Assembly: GCF_001293565.1 (NCBI RefSeq)
Contig: NZ_JXMU01000013.1
Span: 62,001-126,000, forward strand
Length of the DNA: 64,000 nucleotides
Direction: 5' to 3'
Origin: Ahrensia marina
Lineage (GTDB): Bacteria > Pseudomonadota > Alphaproteobacteria > Rhizobiales > Rhizobiaceae
The notes beneath the pieces are model-generated. The model saw only the letters and a list, made by a program, of their open reading frames with translations. It was not told where the DNA came from and ran no database searches. Positions 56,138 through 64,000 of the stretch are shown in pieces (position 1 is the first letter of the stretch; each line of letters opens with the position of its first letter). The position numbers and the translations under genes were made by a program.

Positions 56138-57079
56138 ATGCGTTTAGGTGGACGTCGCAAAAGCACGAATATACAGGATATGCGCGGTTCCGGTTCACGT
56201 AACCGCGGTGGCTTTGGAAGACCGACACGGCGTGTGCGCTTGCCATCCGGAGGAAGAACAATGCGTTCATCCGGCGGCGGCATCGGCGGAATTGTCTTGC
56301 TTGTGATTCTGTTTTTCGTTCTGCGCAGCTGCGGCATAGATCCGCTGCAAATTTTGGCCGGCGGCGGGGCAGGCAGCGGTTTCGAGCAAATGCTTCCGCA
56401 GTCACAAAGGCAAAACCCGACGCCTCGCGCAACGCCGAGAACAGATGCGCAAACCGAGTTTGTCAGCCGTGTACTTGCCGAAACCGAAGACGTTTGGAAC
56501 GGTATTTTTCAGGCCAATGGCCGCCAATATCCTGAGCCGGTTTTGGTTCTCTTTTCCAGTCAGGTACGTTCTGCTTGCGGGTTTGCCAGCGCGGCCTCAG
56601 GGCCGTTCTATTGCCCGGGCGACAAAAAATTATATATCGATCTGAACTTCTTTGACGAGCTGGAGCAAAGGTTCAATGCAGGCGGCGATTTTGCACAAGC
56701 CTATGTGATTGCACATGAAGTTGGTCATCACATTCAAAATGTAATCGGTGTTTTGCCGCGATTTAACCAGATGCGCCAGCGCATGAGCCAAGCGGAATCC
56801 AATGCGATGTCAATTCGTGTGGAACTTCAGGCCGATTGTTTCGCAGGCATCTGGGGCTATTACACGGAACAAAAAGGATTGTTGTCGCGTGGTGATCTGG
56901 AGGAGGCGCTTAATGCCGCAACACAGATCGGCGATGATACAATTCAGCGTCGTACCCAAGGCTATGTCGTGCCTGAAAGCTTCAACCACGGTACATCGGC
57001 GCAGCGCCGCGAATGGTTCGCGCGCGGCTTTGAAAGCGGCAAGCTAGAAGCCTGCGATACATTCAACAACGATGTTTAA
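56138..57079 (+). CDS. Neutral zinc metallopeptidase (YpfJ family), membrane-anchored
   Basis: The protein has 313 residues from the ATG at 56138, with GGAG upstream. The basic, glycine-rich N-terminus is followed by one membrane helix (about 50-63) and a Pro/Thr-rich linker. The zinc motif His-Glu-Val-Gly-His is at 193-197, and the later Glu-Leu-Gln-Ala-Asp-Cys-Phe-Ala-Gly supplies the third ligand. The catalytic part is outside the cytoplasm. Its substrates are unknown. It is convergent with MscS. Confidence 0.9.
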   Translation: MRLGGRRKSTNIQDMRGSGSRNRGGFGRPTRRVRLPSGGRTMRSSGGGIGGIVLLVILFFVLRSCGIDPLQILAGGGAGSGFEQMLPQSQRQNPTPRATPRTDAQTEFVSRVLAETEDVWNGIFQANGRQYPEPVLVLFSSQVRSACGFASAASGPFYCPGDKKLYIDLNFFDELEQRFNAGGDFAQAYVIAHEVGHHIQNVIGVLPRFNQMRQRMSQAESNAMSIRVELQADCFAGIWGYYTEQKGLLSRGDLEEALNAATQIGDDTIQRRTQGYVVPESFNHGTSAQRREWFARGFESGKLEACDTFNNDV

Positions 57080-57106
57080 ACTCTAAACAGGCAAAGCAAA
57101 TAGACA

Positions 57107-58411
57107 CTAATTGCCTTGCTTCGTTTCCAGCGGCGTTTTGAAAATGACTTCACGGTGCGGGTAAGGAATACCGATGCCGTTTTCCTGAAAAGCATCCCAC
57201 AGAGCAAGCAATACCTGACCACGGATATTGGTTAAACCCTGTTGCGGATCGCCAATCCAGAAACGCAGTTTGAAGTCGAGCGAAGATGCGCCAAACGCGG
57301 TCATCCAGCATACAGGCGCTTTGTGGTTAAGCACACGCGGCAGGTCTTTGGCAGCCTCGATCGCAATTCTGGTCACCTCGTGCGGGTCACTATCGTATGA
57401 AACGCCAAACTCTACATCCAAGCGCACGAGCTTATTGGAGAATGACCAGTTTACGACCTGCTGGGTAATAAAATCCTCATTCGGAATAAGATATTCACGG
57501 CCATCGCGGGTGATCACGGAAACAAATCGGGCGCGCAATTCACGTATCCAGCCAAATGTATCGCCAAGCTCGATTGTGTCGCCTGGCTTGATTGATTTGT
57601 CGACCAGAATGATCACGCCGGAGATAAAGTTCGAAACAACCTTTTGCAGACCGAAACCAAGACCGATACCAACAGCACCGGAAAAAATGGTCAGGGTGGT
57701 TAGGTCTAAGCCGGCAGCGGTGAGCGCCACAACAAGCGCGATAACGATAAGGCCGACTTTGACAATTTTACCCGAAAGCACTTTGAACGAAGGCGACAGG
57801 TCGGAAATGGCATTAATGCGGTTATCGAAAAATGTGCCAAACAAGGTCGCAAGCCACAGGAATAGCGACGTTAAAAATATGATGCGTAATACAAAGAGTA
57901 TCGAAAGCTTGAAATCGCCTAAGTTGATTGCAGCATCATCAAGCGCTTGTGCCACAGGGTCGCGTATATCCAAGACACCGAGTGCAATATAGGCAAAAGC
58001 GCCGATGGCAATAACACGCGCAATTGTCCGGTTTTGAATTATTCTTGTCAGAACAGCCAGCGCAAGCCATGCCGACCCTAAGACAAGCGCTGCGGTGAGC
58101 ACGAATGTGCGGCTTGGCCACGTATTTAAGAGAACAATTTCGCGCGCAATATATACAAGTATCAGGAAGAAGACCCACTCAAGGCGTCTCATAAACGCAA
58201 TGACGATACGCAGAAGGCCGGGATTGCCTTTGATATTGCGCGCCCGGCTTTCAACGATAGGTTCAATCTTGAATGATAATAGCCATGCAACCGCAAAACA
58301 GCCGCCAATAATGGCAAGCTGATAGGCGGCCCAAGGTTCTGTCAGGTAATTCTTGGCCTGATAAAAGAAGATGAGGAAAGAGTTCCAAATTGTGTCTAGG
58401 TTCGGTTCCAT
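57107..58411 (-). CDS. Mechanosensitive ion channel, MscS family
   Basis: The protein has 434 residues. Four to five N-terminal membrane helices precede the pore helix and the MscS beta domain (Gly-Leu-Gly-Phe-Gly-Leu-Gln-Lys-Val, then Lys-Pro-Gly-Asp-Thr-Ile-Glu-Leu-Gly). The C-terminal alpha/beta domain ends in Pro-Tyr-Pro-His-Arg-Glu-Val. It should release solutes on osmotic downshock, which fits a cell that makes glucosylglycerate. Confidence 0.93.
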   Translation of the reverse strand: MEPNLDTIWNSFLIFFYQAKNYLTEPWAAYQLAIIGGCFAVAWLLSFKIEPIVESRARNIKGNPGLLRIVIAFMRRLEWVFFLILVYIAREIVLLNTWPSRTFVLTAALVLGSAWLALAVLTRIIQNRTIARVIAIGAFAYIALGVLDIRDPVAQALDDAAINLGDFKLSILFVLRIIFLTSLFLWLATLFGTFFDNRINAISDLSPSFKVLSGKIVKVGLIVIALVVALTAAGLDLTTLTIFSGAVGIGLGFGLQKVVSNFISGVIILVDKSIKPGDTIELGDTFGWIRELRARFVSVITRDGREYLIPNEDFITQQVVNWSFSNKLVRLDVEFGVSYDSDPHEVTRIAIEAAKDLPRVLNHKAPVCWMTAFGASSLDFKLRFWIGDPQQGLTNIRGQVLLALWDAFQENGIGIPYPHREVIFKTPLETKQGN

Positions 58412-58490
58412 AATTTCAGATTAACCGAAACTCCACGCATTGGAAGCCTTTCAATCCTATCTCCTATTATCTGCTTAGGCGGTCTGTCAT

Positions 58491-59714
58491 TTAAGCGCGT
58501 TCTGCCAGCTTTTCTTTGCTTTGTTTCTCGCGGATCAAGTTGAAGAAACGGCGGAAGAGGTAATGGCTGTCCTGTGGACCGGGCGATGCTTCCGGATGGT
58601 GCTGAACGGAAAAAACAGGCTTTCCGTCTACCGCGAGGCCACAGTTCGTGCCATCAAATAACGACACATGTGTTTCGCTGATGCCGTCTGGCAAAGATTT
58701 TGAATCAACAGCAAAACCGTGATTCATCGACACAATTTCCACCTTGTTGGTGGTGTGGTCTTTGACCGGATGGTTTGCGCCATGGTGTCCCTGGTGCATT
58801 TTGATAGTTTTCCCGCCGACGGCCAGTGCCAGCAGCTGGTGACCGAGACAAATACCGAAAAGCGGAATGCCGCTTTCAACCAGTTTTTTAATCGTCGGTA
58901 CGGCGTATTCGCCGGTCGCAGCCGGATCGCCCGGGCCATTTGAAAGGAAAACACCATCAGGGTTGTGCGCAAGCACATCTTCAGCCGTGGATTTAGCCGG
59001 CAGAATTGTGATTTTGGCGCCGAGAGCTGCAATCAGACGAAGAATGTTGCGTTTTACACCATAATCAATGGCTACGATGTGAATAGCATCGTCTGCGTTT
59101 TCGCTGTGCCCTTCATTCCATACCCATGGTTTTTCGGTCCATGATGATGTCTGGCCGACCGTCACATCTTTTGCCAGATCAAGATCAACCAGCCCTGACC
59201 AGTCCGCAGCACGCTTTTTCAGAGCCGGAATGTCAAAAACACCATTTTCATCATGGGCAATAACAGCATTTGGAACGCCATTGTTGCGTATATATGCAGT
59301 TAGGGCGCGGGTATCGATGCCTGAAAGGCCGATGATACCGCGTGCTTTCAGCCATAAATCAAGGTGCTCGGCGTTACGGTAGTTTGATGGATCAGTAATG
59401 GGCGCTTTGAAGATCGCGCCAACTGCACCGGTTCGATTAGCTGGTGTCAGATCCTCAATATCTTCCACATTGGTTCCTACATTACCAATATGAGGAAAGG
59501 TAAATGTCACAATCTGTCCGGTATAAGACGGATCGGTCATAATCTCCTGATAGCCGGTGAGGGCGGTGTTGAAGCAAACCTCGGCTTCAACAGCGCCGGT
59601 CGCGCCAAAGCCTTTGCCTTTAAAAACCGTGCCGTCGGCCAATACCAGGACCGCTGTAGGCGTTTGCTCAGTCCAAGGCGCAGGTGTGTTTCCTGTATCA
59701 TTCAGTTTTGTCAT
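58491..59714 (-). CDS. carA: Carbamoyl-phosphate synthase small subunit
   Basis: The protein has 407 residues. The glutamine amidotransferase domain has Cys289 in Phe-Gly-Ile-Cys-Leu-Gly-His-Gln and the His-His-Pro-Glu-Ala catalytic pair. It hands ammonia to CarB. It is divergent from the YqeY-like gene. Confidence 0.97.
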   Translation of the reverse strand: MTKLNDTGNTPAPWTEQTPTAVLVLADGTVFKGKGFGATGAVEAEVCFNTALTGYQEIMTDPSYTGQIVTFTFPHIGNVGTNVEDIEDLTPANRTGAVGAIFKAPITDPSNYRNAEHLDLWLKARGIIGLSGIDTRALTAYIRNNGVPNAVIAHDENGVFDIPALKKRAADWSGLVDLDLAKDVTVGQTSSWTEKPWVWNEGHSENADDAIHIVAIDYGVKRNILRLIAALGAKITILPAKSTAEDVLAHNPDGVFLSNGPGDPAATGEYAVPTIKKLVESGIPLFGICLGHQLLALAVGGKTIKMHQGHHGANHPVKDHTTNKVEIVSMNHGFAVDSKSLPDGISETHVSLFDGTNCGLAVDGKPVFSVQHHPEASPGPQDSHYLFRRFFNLIREKQSKEKLAERA

Positions 59715-59988
59715 AACTGACCTTCGTTTTTATATTGGGTGTGCGGTTGCTGCAATTGAGTGCAAACACCATATTGTGTGTAAAGGCAACTGGTAAGGAA
59801 CAATCAAAAATCAGTGATTTTTGAAAGCATACAATGTGTATTGTAACTTTGTTCTCCTTGGGTAAACTGGAGTCTTTGATTTGAAGTTATTTTTTTGTTG
59901 TTTTATTTCAATAAGTTGAGGTCGGAGCTATGGCTTGCCATTGCTGATTGGTATCAGTATGTTCCGTCTGTCGAAATAGGGTTCAAAT
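59715..59988. other. carA/YqeY-like divergent intergenic region
   Basis: No gene. I saw no clear pyrimidine or arginine leader or hairpin with T-run. Confidence 0.35.
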
Positions 59989-60438
59989 ATGCGCGAAGCA
60001 ATTCAAACTGCGCTTAAAGAAGCTGAGAAATCACAGGATAAAACACGAGTCTGCACATTGCGCCTGATCAAGGCAGCTGTGAAGGACCGTGATAGCGCTG
60101 CGCGAAGCGCGGGAAAAGACCCTGTGTCAGAAGTCGAGATCTCTGAAATCTTGACGAAAATGATCAAACAGCGCAAAGAATCGGCCAAAACCTATGAAGA
60201 AAGCGGCCGTTTGGAGCTTGCCGAACTTGAGCGTGTCGAAAGCGCTGTTATTGCAGAGTTTTTGCCTGAGCAATTATGCGAAGACAGCGTTAAGCAAGTT
60301 TGTGCGGAAGTCGTGGAAGATACCGGTGCTGAAGGTCTGCGTGACATGGGTAAATGCATGAATGCGCTAAAAACCAAATATCCAGGTCAGATGGATTTTA
60401 CAAAAGCATCCGGCATTGTGAAAAATATGTTGCGTTAA
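59989..60438 (+). CDS. GatB/YqeY-domain protein
   Basis: The protein has 149 residues. It matches YqeY: Leu-Arg-Leu-Ile-Lys-Ala-Ala-Val-Lys-Asp-Arg, Lys-Gln-Arg-Lys-Glu-Ser, and Phe-Leu-Pro-Glu-Gln-Leu. The domain is that at the C-terminus of GatB, where it binds tRNA. It precedes dnaG as in many Rhizobiales. The role of the free-standing protein is not certain. Confidence 0.92.
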   Translation: MREAIQTALKEAEKSQDKTRVCTLRLIKAAVKDRDSAARSAGKDPVSEVEISEILTKMIKQRKESAKTYEESGRLELAELERVESAVIAEFLPEQLCEDSVKQVCAEVVEDTGAEGLRDMGKCMNALKTKYPGQMDFTKASGIVKNMLR

Positions 60439-60605
60439 CAGGCAGGCTGAACTGCCTCTCTGAGGCGATAAAATTTAAATCGCCGCCGAGAGCACTCAAC
60501 TTATCCACAATTTGCAAATTAGCGTCGCAGTTCATTGAAAATGAGCGTCGCTGAATGCATTTTGCGTCTTATAAGAGTGCTCTTTAACACCCGCGGATAA
60601 ATTAA

Positions 60606-62552
60606 ATGCGTTTTGGCCAGTCATTTTTGGATGAAATTAGGGATCGCGTTCCGATCTCTGACGTCATTCAGCGCTATGTGACGTGGGACAAGAAAAAAAC
60701 AAATACGAAACGCGGAGATTATTGGGCTTGCTGCCCGATACATGGCGAAAACACGCCGAGTTTTCACTGTGAGGACAAAAAAGGCCGCTACTATTGTTTC
60801 GGATGCGGTGCATCAGGCGACCATTTTCGTTTTCTGACGGAACTGGAAGGCGTCAGTTTTCCTGAAGCTGTGGAGCGCGTTGCCGGTATGGCCGGTGTGG
60901 CGATGCCGACGCCTGATCCTGAAGCCGAAAAGCGCGAAGAAAAGCGTAAAACCCTCTATGAATATATGGATCTGGCCGCATCTTATTACGAAGAGCAGTT
61001 GCAAATGCAGGGCGGTGCTGCTGCGCGCGCTTATCTTCGTGACCGTGGTTTAAGCGCATCAACGATTAACAAGTTTCGCTTGGGGTTTGCGCCCAACAAT
61101 CGCAGCGGTGTCAAAGAGTTTCTTGCATCCAAAGGCGCGAGCAAAGAGCAGATCGAAGCGACAGGAATGGTCGTGCATGGCGAGGATATCGCCGTATCCT
61201 ATGATCGTTTCCGCGACCGGATCATGTTTCCCATTGAAGACCAGCAGGGCCGAATTATCGCATTCGGCGGGCGCGCAATGAGCGCTGACGTGCCTGCCAA
61301 ATATTTAAACTCGCCGGAAACAGAACTGTTTCACAAAGGCGATATTCTTTTTAACTTCAAGCGCGCGCGTTCGGTTCAGGCCAAGCAAGGCGGGACAGTG
61401 ATTGCTGTTGAAGGCTATATGGATGTGATCGCACTTGATCAGGCGGGCTTTGAAAATGCGGTTGCCCCGCTTGGTACGGCGCTAACGGAAAACCAGCTTG
61501 CAAAACTGTGGCGTGCCACGGATGAACCCGTTCTTTGTTTTGATGGTGACAAGGCGGGCTTAAGGGCTGCATTCCGCGGCCTAGAGATGGCGCTTAGTGA
61601 ATTAAAGCCCGGAAAATCCGTCCGCTTTGCTTTGCTTCCTGATGGGCAGGATCCGGATGACCTTGTCAAAAAAGAAGGTCCAGCTGCCTTCAAGGATGTT
61701 TTGGCCGCTGCAAAGTCTGCCGCTGACATGCTTTGGCTTCGCGAAACCGGTGGCCAGACATTTGATACGCCTGAGCGCCGTGCCAAACTTGAACAGACAA
61801 TGCGTGAGGTCACCAACCAGATCGCGGATGAAAGCGTTCGCCGTCATTACGCGCAAGACATGCGTGAGCGGGTGGCGATGTTTTTTGGCACAGCGCCTGC
61901 CGGCAATAACCGGACCGGCAGCGGTAAAAGCAATTACGGGGGCGGCGGTTACAACCGTGCAAAAGGCGGCGGTTTAAAGGGGCGTATTGCTGTAACATCA
62001 CAGCTTGCAAATTCCCGCTTGACCAAGACTGGCGTTGTGAATGTCTCGGACATGCCGGTACGTGAAGCGGCATTAATGAGCGCGATCATCTGCCATCCGG
62101 ATATTCTCGTCGATTCATTTGACAGGTTCATGTCGTTTGAATTTGATAATAAGAGTCTGAATGACCTTCGCAGCGCTGTTATTGAGGCGCATGGCGAAAC
62201 AGCTGCACGGTTGCGGGCTGATTTGGTGCGCCATCCGGCGCTTCTGGCCTACACAGATGTTATCGCTCAAGTAGACCGGGTCGTCAGCCGTTCACGGCTT
62301 TGGGTTTTTACTGAAGAAGCCGCTTTTGAAGATGCGTTGTCTGCATTTGAGCAGGCCGTTCAGCTTTACCAGCGCGCCCGGGGCCTCAACAGAGAGTTAA
62401 AGGCGGCGGAAGATGCGTTGGCTCTTGATGGCTCGGAAGCAAATTGGGCGCGGTTTCAGGATATTCAATTGCAGGTCCGCCGCACACAAGGGCTTGATGC
62501 GCTTGTGGAAGGCTTTGGTGTCTCATCCGGACGTCCAAGCCGTAACTTTTAA
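60606..62552 (+). CDS. dnaG: DNA primase
   Basis: The protein has 648 residues. CHC2 zinc finger Cys43-x2-His46 and Cys64-x2-Cys67; the TOPRIM core has Val-Glu-Gly-Tyr-Met-Asp-Val and Phe-Asp-Gly-Asp-Lys-Ala-Gly. The C-terminal part binds DnaB helicase. It makes primers at replication forks. It is followed by rpoD, the macromolecular-synthesis order. Confidence 0.97.
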   Translation: MRFGQSFLDEIRDRVPISDVIQRYVTWDKKKTNTKRGDYWACCPIHGENTPSFHCEDKKGRYYCFGCGASGDHFRFLTELEGVSFPEAVERVAGMAGVAMPTPDPEAEKREEKRKTLYEYMDLAASYYEEQLQMQGGAAARAYLRDRGLSASTINKFRLGFAPNNRSGVKEFLASKGASKEQIEATGMVVHGEDIAVSYDRFRDRIMFPIEDQQGRIIAFGGRAMSADVPAKYLNSPETELFHKGDILFNFKRARSVQAKQGGTVIAVEGYMDVIALDQAGFENAVAPLGTALTENQLAKLWRATDEPVLCFDGDKAGLRAAFRGLEMALSELKPGKSVRFALLPDGQDPDDLVKKEGPAAFKDVLAAAKSAADMLWLRETGGQTFDTPERRAKLEQTMREVTNQIADESVRRHYAQDMRERVAMFFGTAPAGNNRTGSGKSNYGGGGYNRAKGGGLKGRIAVTSQLANSRLTKTGVVNVSDMPVREAALMSAIICHPDILVDSFDRFMSFEFDNKSLNDLRSAVIEAHGETAARLRADLVRHPALLAYTDVIAQVDRVVSRSRLWVFTEEAAFEDALSAFEQAVQLYQRARGLNRELKAAEDALALDGSEANWARFQDIQLQVRRTQGLDALVEGFGVSSGRPSRNF

Positions 62553-62854
62553 GCCATAAATCGCGTTCTCGGCAAAAGAATCATGTCAATTAAACGTCAC
62601 AAAAGCTTGACGTGAAGCCGAATCACGGGAATCAGGGTTATAATTATACGCGAAGGTGGAAATCGGCAGAGGGCAGCACTATTTCCTCAATAGAGAAGCA
62701 ACATAAATATGGCTTTCAGATAAACACACTTAATCAATGCTTAAGGTGCGGTTGCTAGCTTTCGGCAACATGTGGCTGATTCGGTGCTTATCGAACAAAC
62801 AAAGCGAAAAAGGCGACGGCTTGATAGCCTTAATACGCCGGAGAACAAACGTCT
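62553..62854. promoter_or_regulatory. dnaG-rpoD intergenic region
   Basis: About 300 bases with no gene. CTTGAC at 62606 and TATAAT at 62639 occur, but they are not spaced as a standard promoter pair. rpoD is often read from a promoter in this gap; I cannot fix it. Confidence 0.35.
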
Positions 62855-64000
62855 ATGGCGACAACGACTAAAACAAAAAAAAATCCTGAAGCTGGGGCTA
62901 ATCCAGAAGTGCAAAGCGCCGATGGACCATTGCTGGATCTGACGGCTGATTCCGTCAAGAAAATGATACGCGCTGCTAAAAAGCGTGGATTTGTTACTGT
63001 CGATGAACTGAACTCTGTTTTACCTTCCGACCAGACTGATCCTGACAAGATTGAAGACGTAATGTCTGCGCTGTCAGAGATGGGCATCAATGTCGTGGAA
63101 GAAGATGAAGACAGCGACAATGATGGTGATGGCGATGCAGGCGAAACTTCCGGCTCAAAGGAAGTGGCAACGGCCAGCGGCAGCGCTGTTGCAACAACCG
63201 TAAAGAAGAAAGAACCGACCGATCGTACAGACGATCCGGTTCGTATGTATTTGCGCGAAATGGGGCAGGTGGAACTTCTTTCACGGGAAGGTGAAATTGC
63301 CATTGCCAAGCGCATTGAGGCCGGCCGTGAAACCATGATTGCGGGTCTTTGCGAAAGCCCGCTGACCTTTCAGGCGATTATTATCTGGCGTGATGAATTG
63401 ATGGAGGAAAACATCCTCCTGCGCGATATTATCGATCTTGAAACAACCTATGCTGGCCCTGAAGCCAAGGCGACGCCGAAAGTACCGACGCCAGAGGAAA
63501 TTGATCAGGCGCGTAAGGAACGCGAAGAAAAAGAGCGCTTGCTGCGCCAGCCGCGCCGCCGTGATGACGATATCACGAATGTCGGTGGTGAAGGCCAGAT
63601 TGAAGATGACGAGGATGAAGAAGACGAAGTGAACTTGTCGCTTGCGGCGATGGAGGGCGAGTTGCGCCCGCAAGTCATGGAAATCTTCGACAATATTGCC
63701 GATGTTTACAGCAAGCTACGTAAACTTCAGGACCAGCAGGTTGAAAGCGCGTTGGCCGATGAGGGCGATCTTTCATCCAGTCAGAAGCGCCGTTACAAAC
63801 AGCTTCAGGATGATCTGGTCACACTCGTTAAATCATTGTCGCTCAATAACCAGCGTATTGATGCTCTTGTCGAGCAGCTTTACTCGATTAACCGCGGCTT
63901 TGTGCAAAATGAAGGCCGCTTGCTGCGCCTTGCAGAGACCTACGGTGTTAGCCGTGAAGCATTTTTGAAACATTATCAAGGCTCTGAACTTGATCCGAAC
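62855..64000 (+). CDS. rpoD: RNA polymerase sigma factor RpoD, N-terminal part only
   Basis: The frame starts with ATG at 62855 and stays open to the window end, 382 codons. Region 1.1 (about residues 25-80, Val-Thr-Val-Asp-Glu-Leu) is followed by an acidic and Ser/Gly-rich linker, then region 1.2 with Asp-Pro-Val-Arg-Met-Tyr-Leu-Arg-Glu-Met-Gly. The non-conserved region with a second acidic stretch (Glu-Asp-Asp-Glu-Asp-Glu) follows. Regions 2-4 lie beyond the window. It is the primary sigma factor. Confidence 0.96.
   Translation, partial: MATTTKTKKNPEAGANPEVQSADGPLLDLTADSVKKMIRAAKKRGFVTVDELNSVLPSDQTDPDKIEDVMSALSEMGINVVEEDEDSDNDGDGDAGETSGSKEVATASGSAVATTVKKKEPTDRTDDPVRMYLREMGQVELLSREGEIAIAKRIEAGRETMIAGLCESPLTFQAIIIWRDELMEENILLRDIIDLETTYAGPEAKATPKVPTPEEIDQARKEREEKERLLRQPRRRDDDITNVGGEGQIEDDEDEEDEVNLSLAAMEGELRPQVMEIFDNIADVYSKLRKLQDQQVESALADEGDLSSSQKRRYKQLQDDLVTLVKSLSLNNQRIDALVEQLYSINRGFVQNEGRLLRLAETYGVSREAFLKHYQGSELDPN

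Noticed and set aside
57228-57992. 254-residue plus-strand frame
   Set aside because: It is antisense to the MscS gene, rich in Ser, Arg and Pro as expected of a shadow.

Overview
The window is chromosomal DNA from an alphaproteobacterium, most likely order Hyphomicrobiales (Rhizobiales). Evidence for this is a CcrM-type methylase gene, a 405-residue 5-aminolevulinate synthase, a sulfur assimilation operon with DUF2849 and DUF934 genes, separated carA and carB, the order carA-yqeY-dnaG-rpoD, and the order trxB - LysR gene - AbcR-like small RNA. Base composition looks moderate (about half G+C by eye). A marine lineage would fit the glucosylglycerate genes, but that is inference. Most of the window is core chromosome. 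The clearest accessory patch is at about 15.1-18.5 kb.

Layout. 0-8.4 kb: a leftward run with an EAL/GGDEF-type sensor fragment, GNAT, M16 peptidase and thrC, then a small lipoprotein gene and a leftward three-gene glucosylglycerate operon (synthase, phosphatase, GH13 phosphorylase). 8.5-15.2 kb: ccrM, an HAD hydrolase, mutY, a DciA-like gene, small housekeeping genes and tRNA-Ile(CAU). 15.3-18.5 kb: an IS3-family element between two polysaccharide genes that have both lost their 5' ends. 18.8-29.4 kb: a di-haem peroxidase gene, an ASPIC/UnbV-type gene coupled to a ROK regulator gene, and the divergent xylose operon xylFHGBA. 29.5-31.6 kb: a REC-GGDEF-EAL protein. 31.5-38.2 kb: a flavin reductase, then a leftward assimilatory sulfur operon (cysG, DUF2849, cysI, cysH, DUF934, fpr).

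38.4-45.3 kb: hemA, a CoA-transferase gene, a TerC-like gene, a lipase-like hydrolase gene, a TPR protein gene and ettA. 45.4-51.6 kb: an AbcR-like sRNA, a LysR regulator, trxB, four surface-glycan genes and greA. 51.7-64 kb: carB, a PfpI-family gene, a zinc peptidase, MscS, carA, yqeY-like, dnaG and the first 382 codons of rpoD, which runs off the window.

The most notable items are three. First, an unlisted sRNA gene on the minus strand at about 45.43-45.55 kb has three hairpins that each expose an anti-Shine-Dalgarno loop; one possible target, xylF, is in this window. Second, the glucosylglycerate operon pairs synthesis with phosphorolysis. Third, the IS element has no target duplication and separates two beheaded genes, which suggests that a polysaccharide locus was deleted there. 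Start codons were moved from the longest possible ORF where ribosome-binding sites, stop-start overlaps or family length argued for it.
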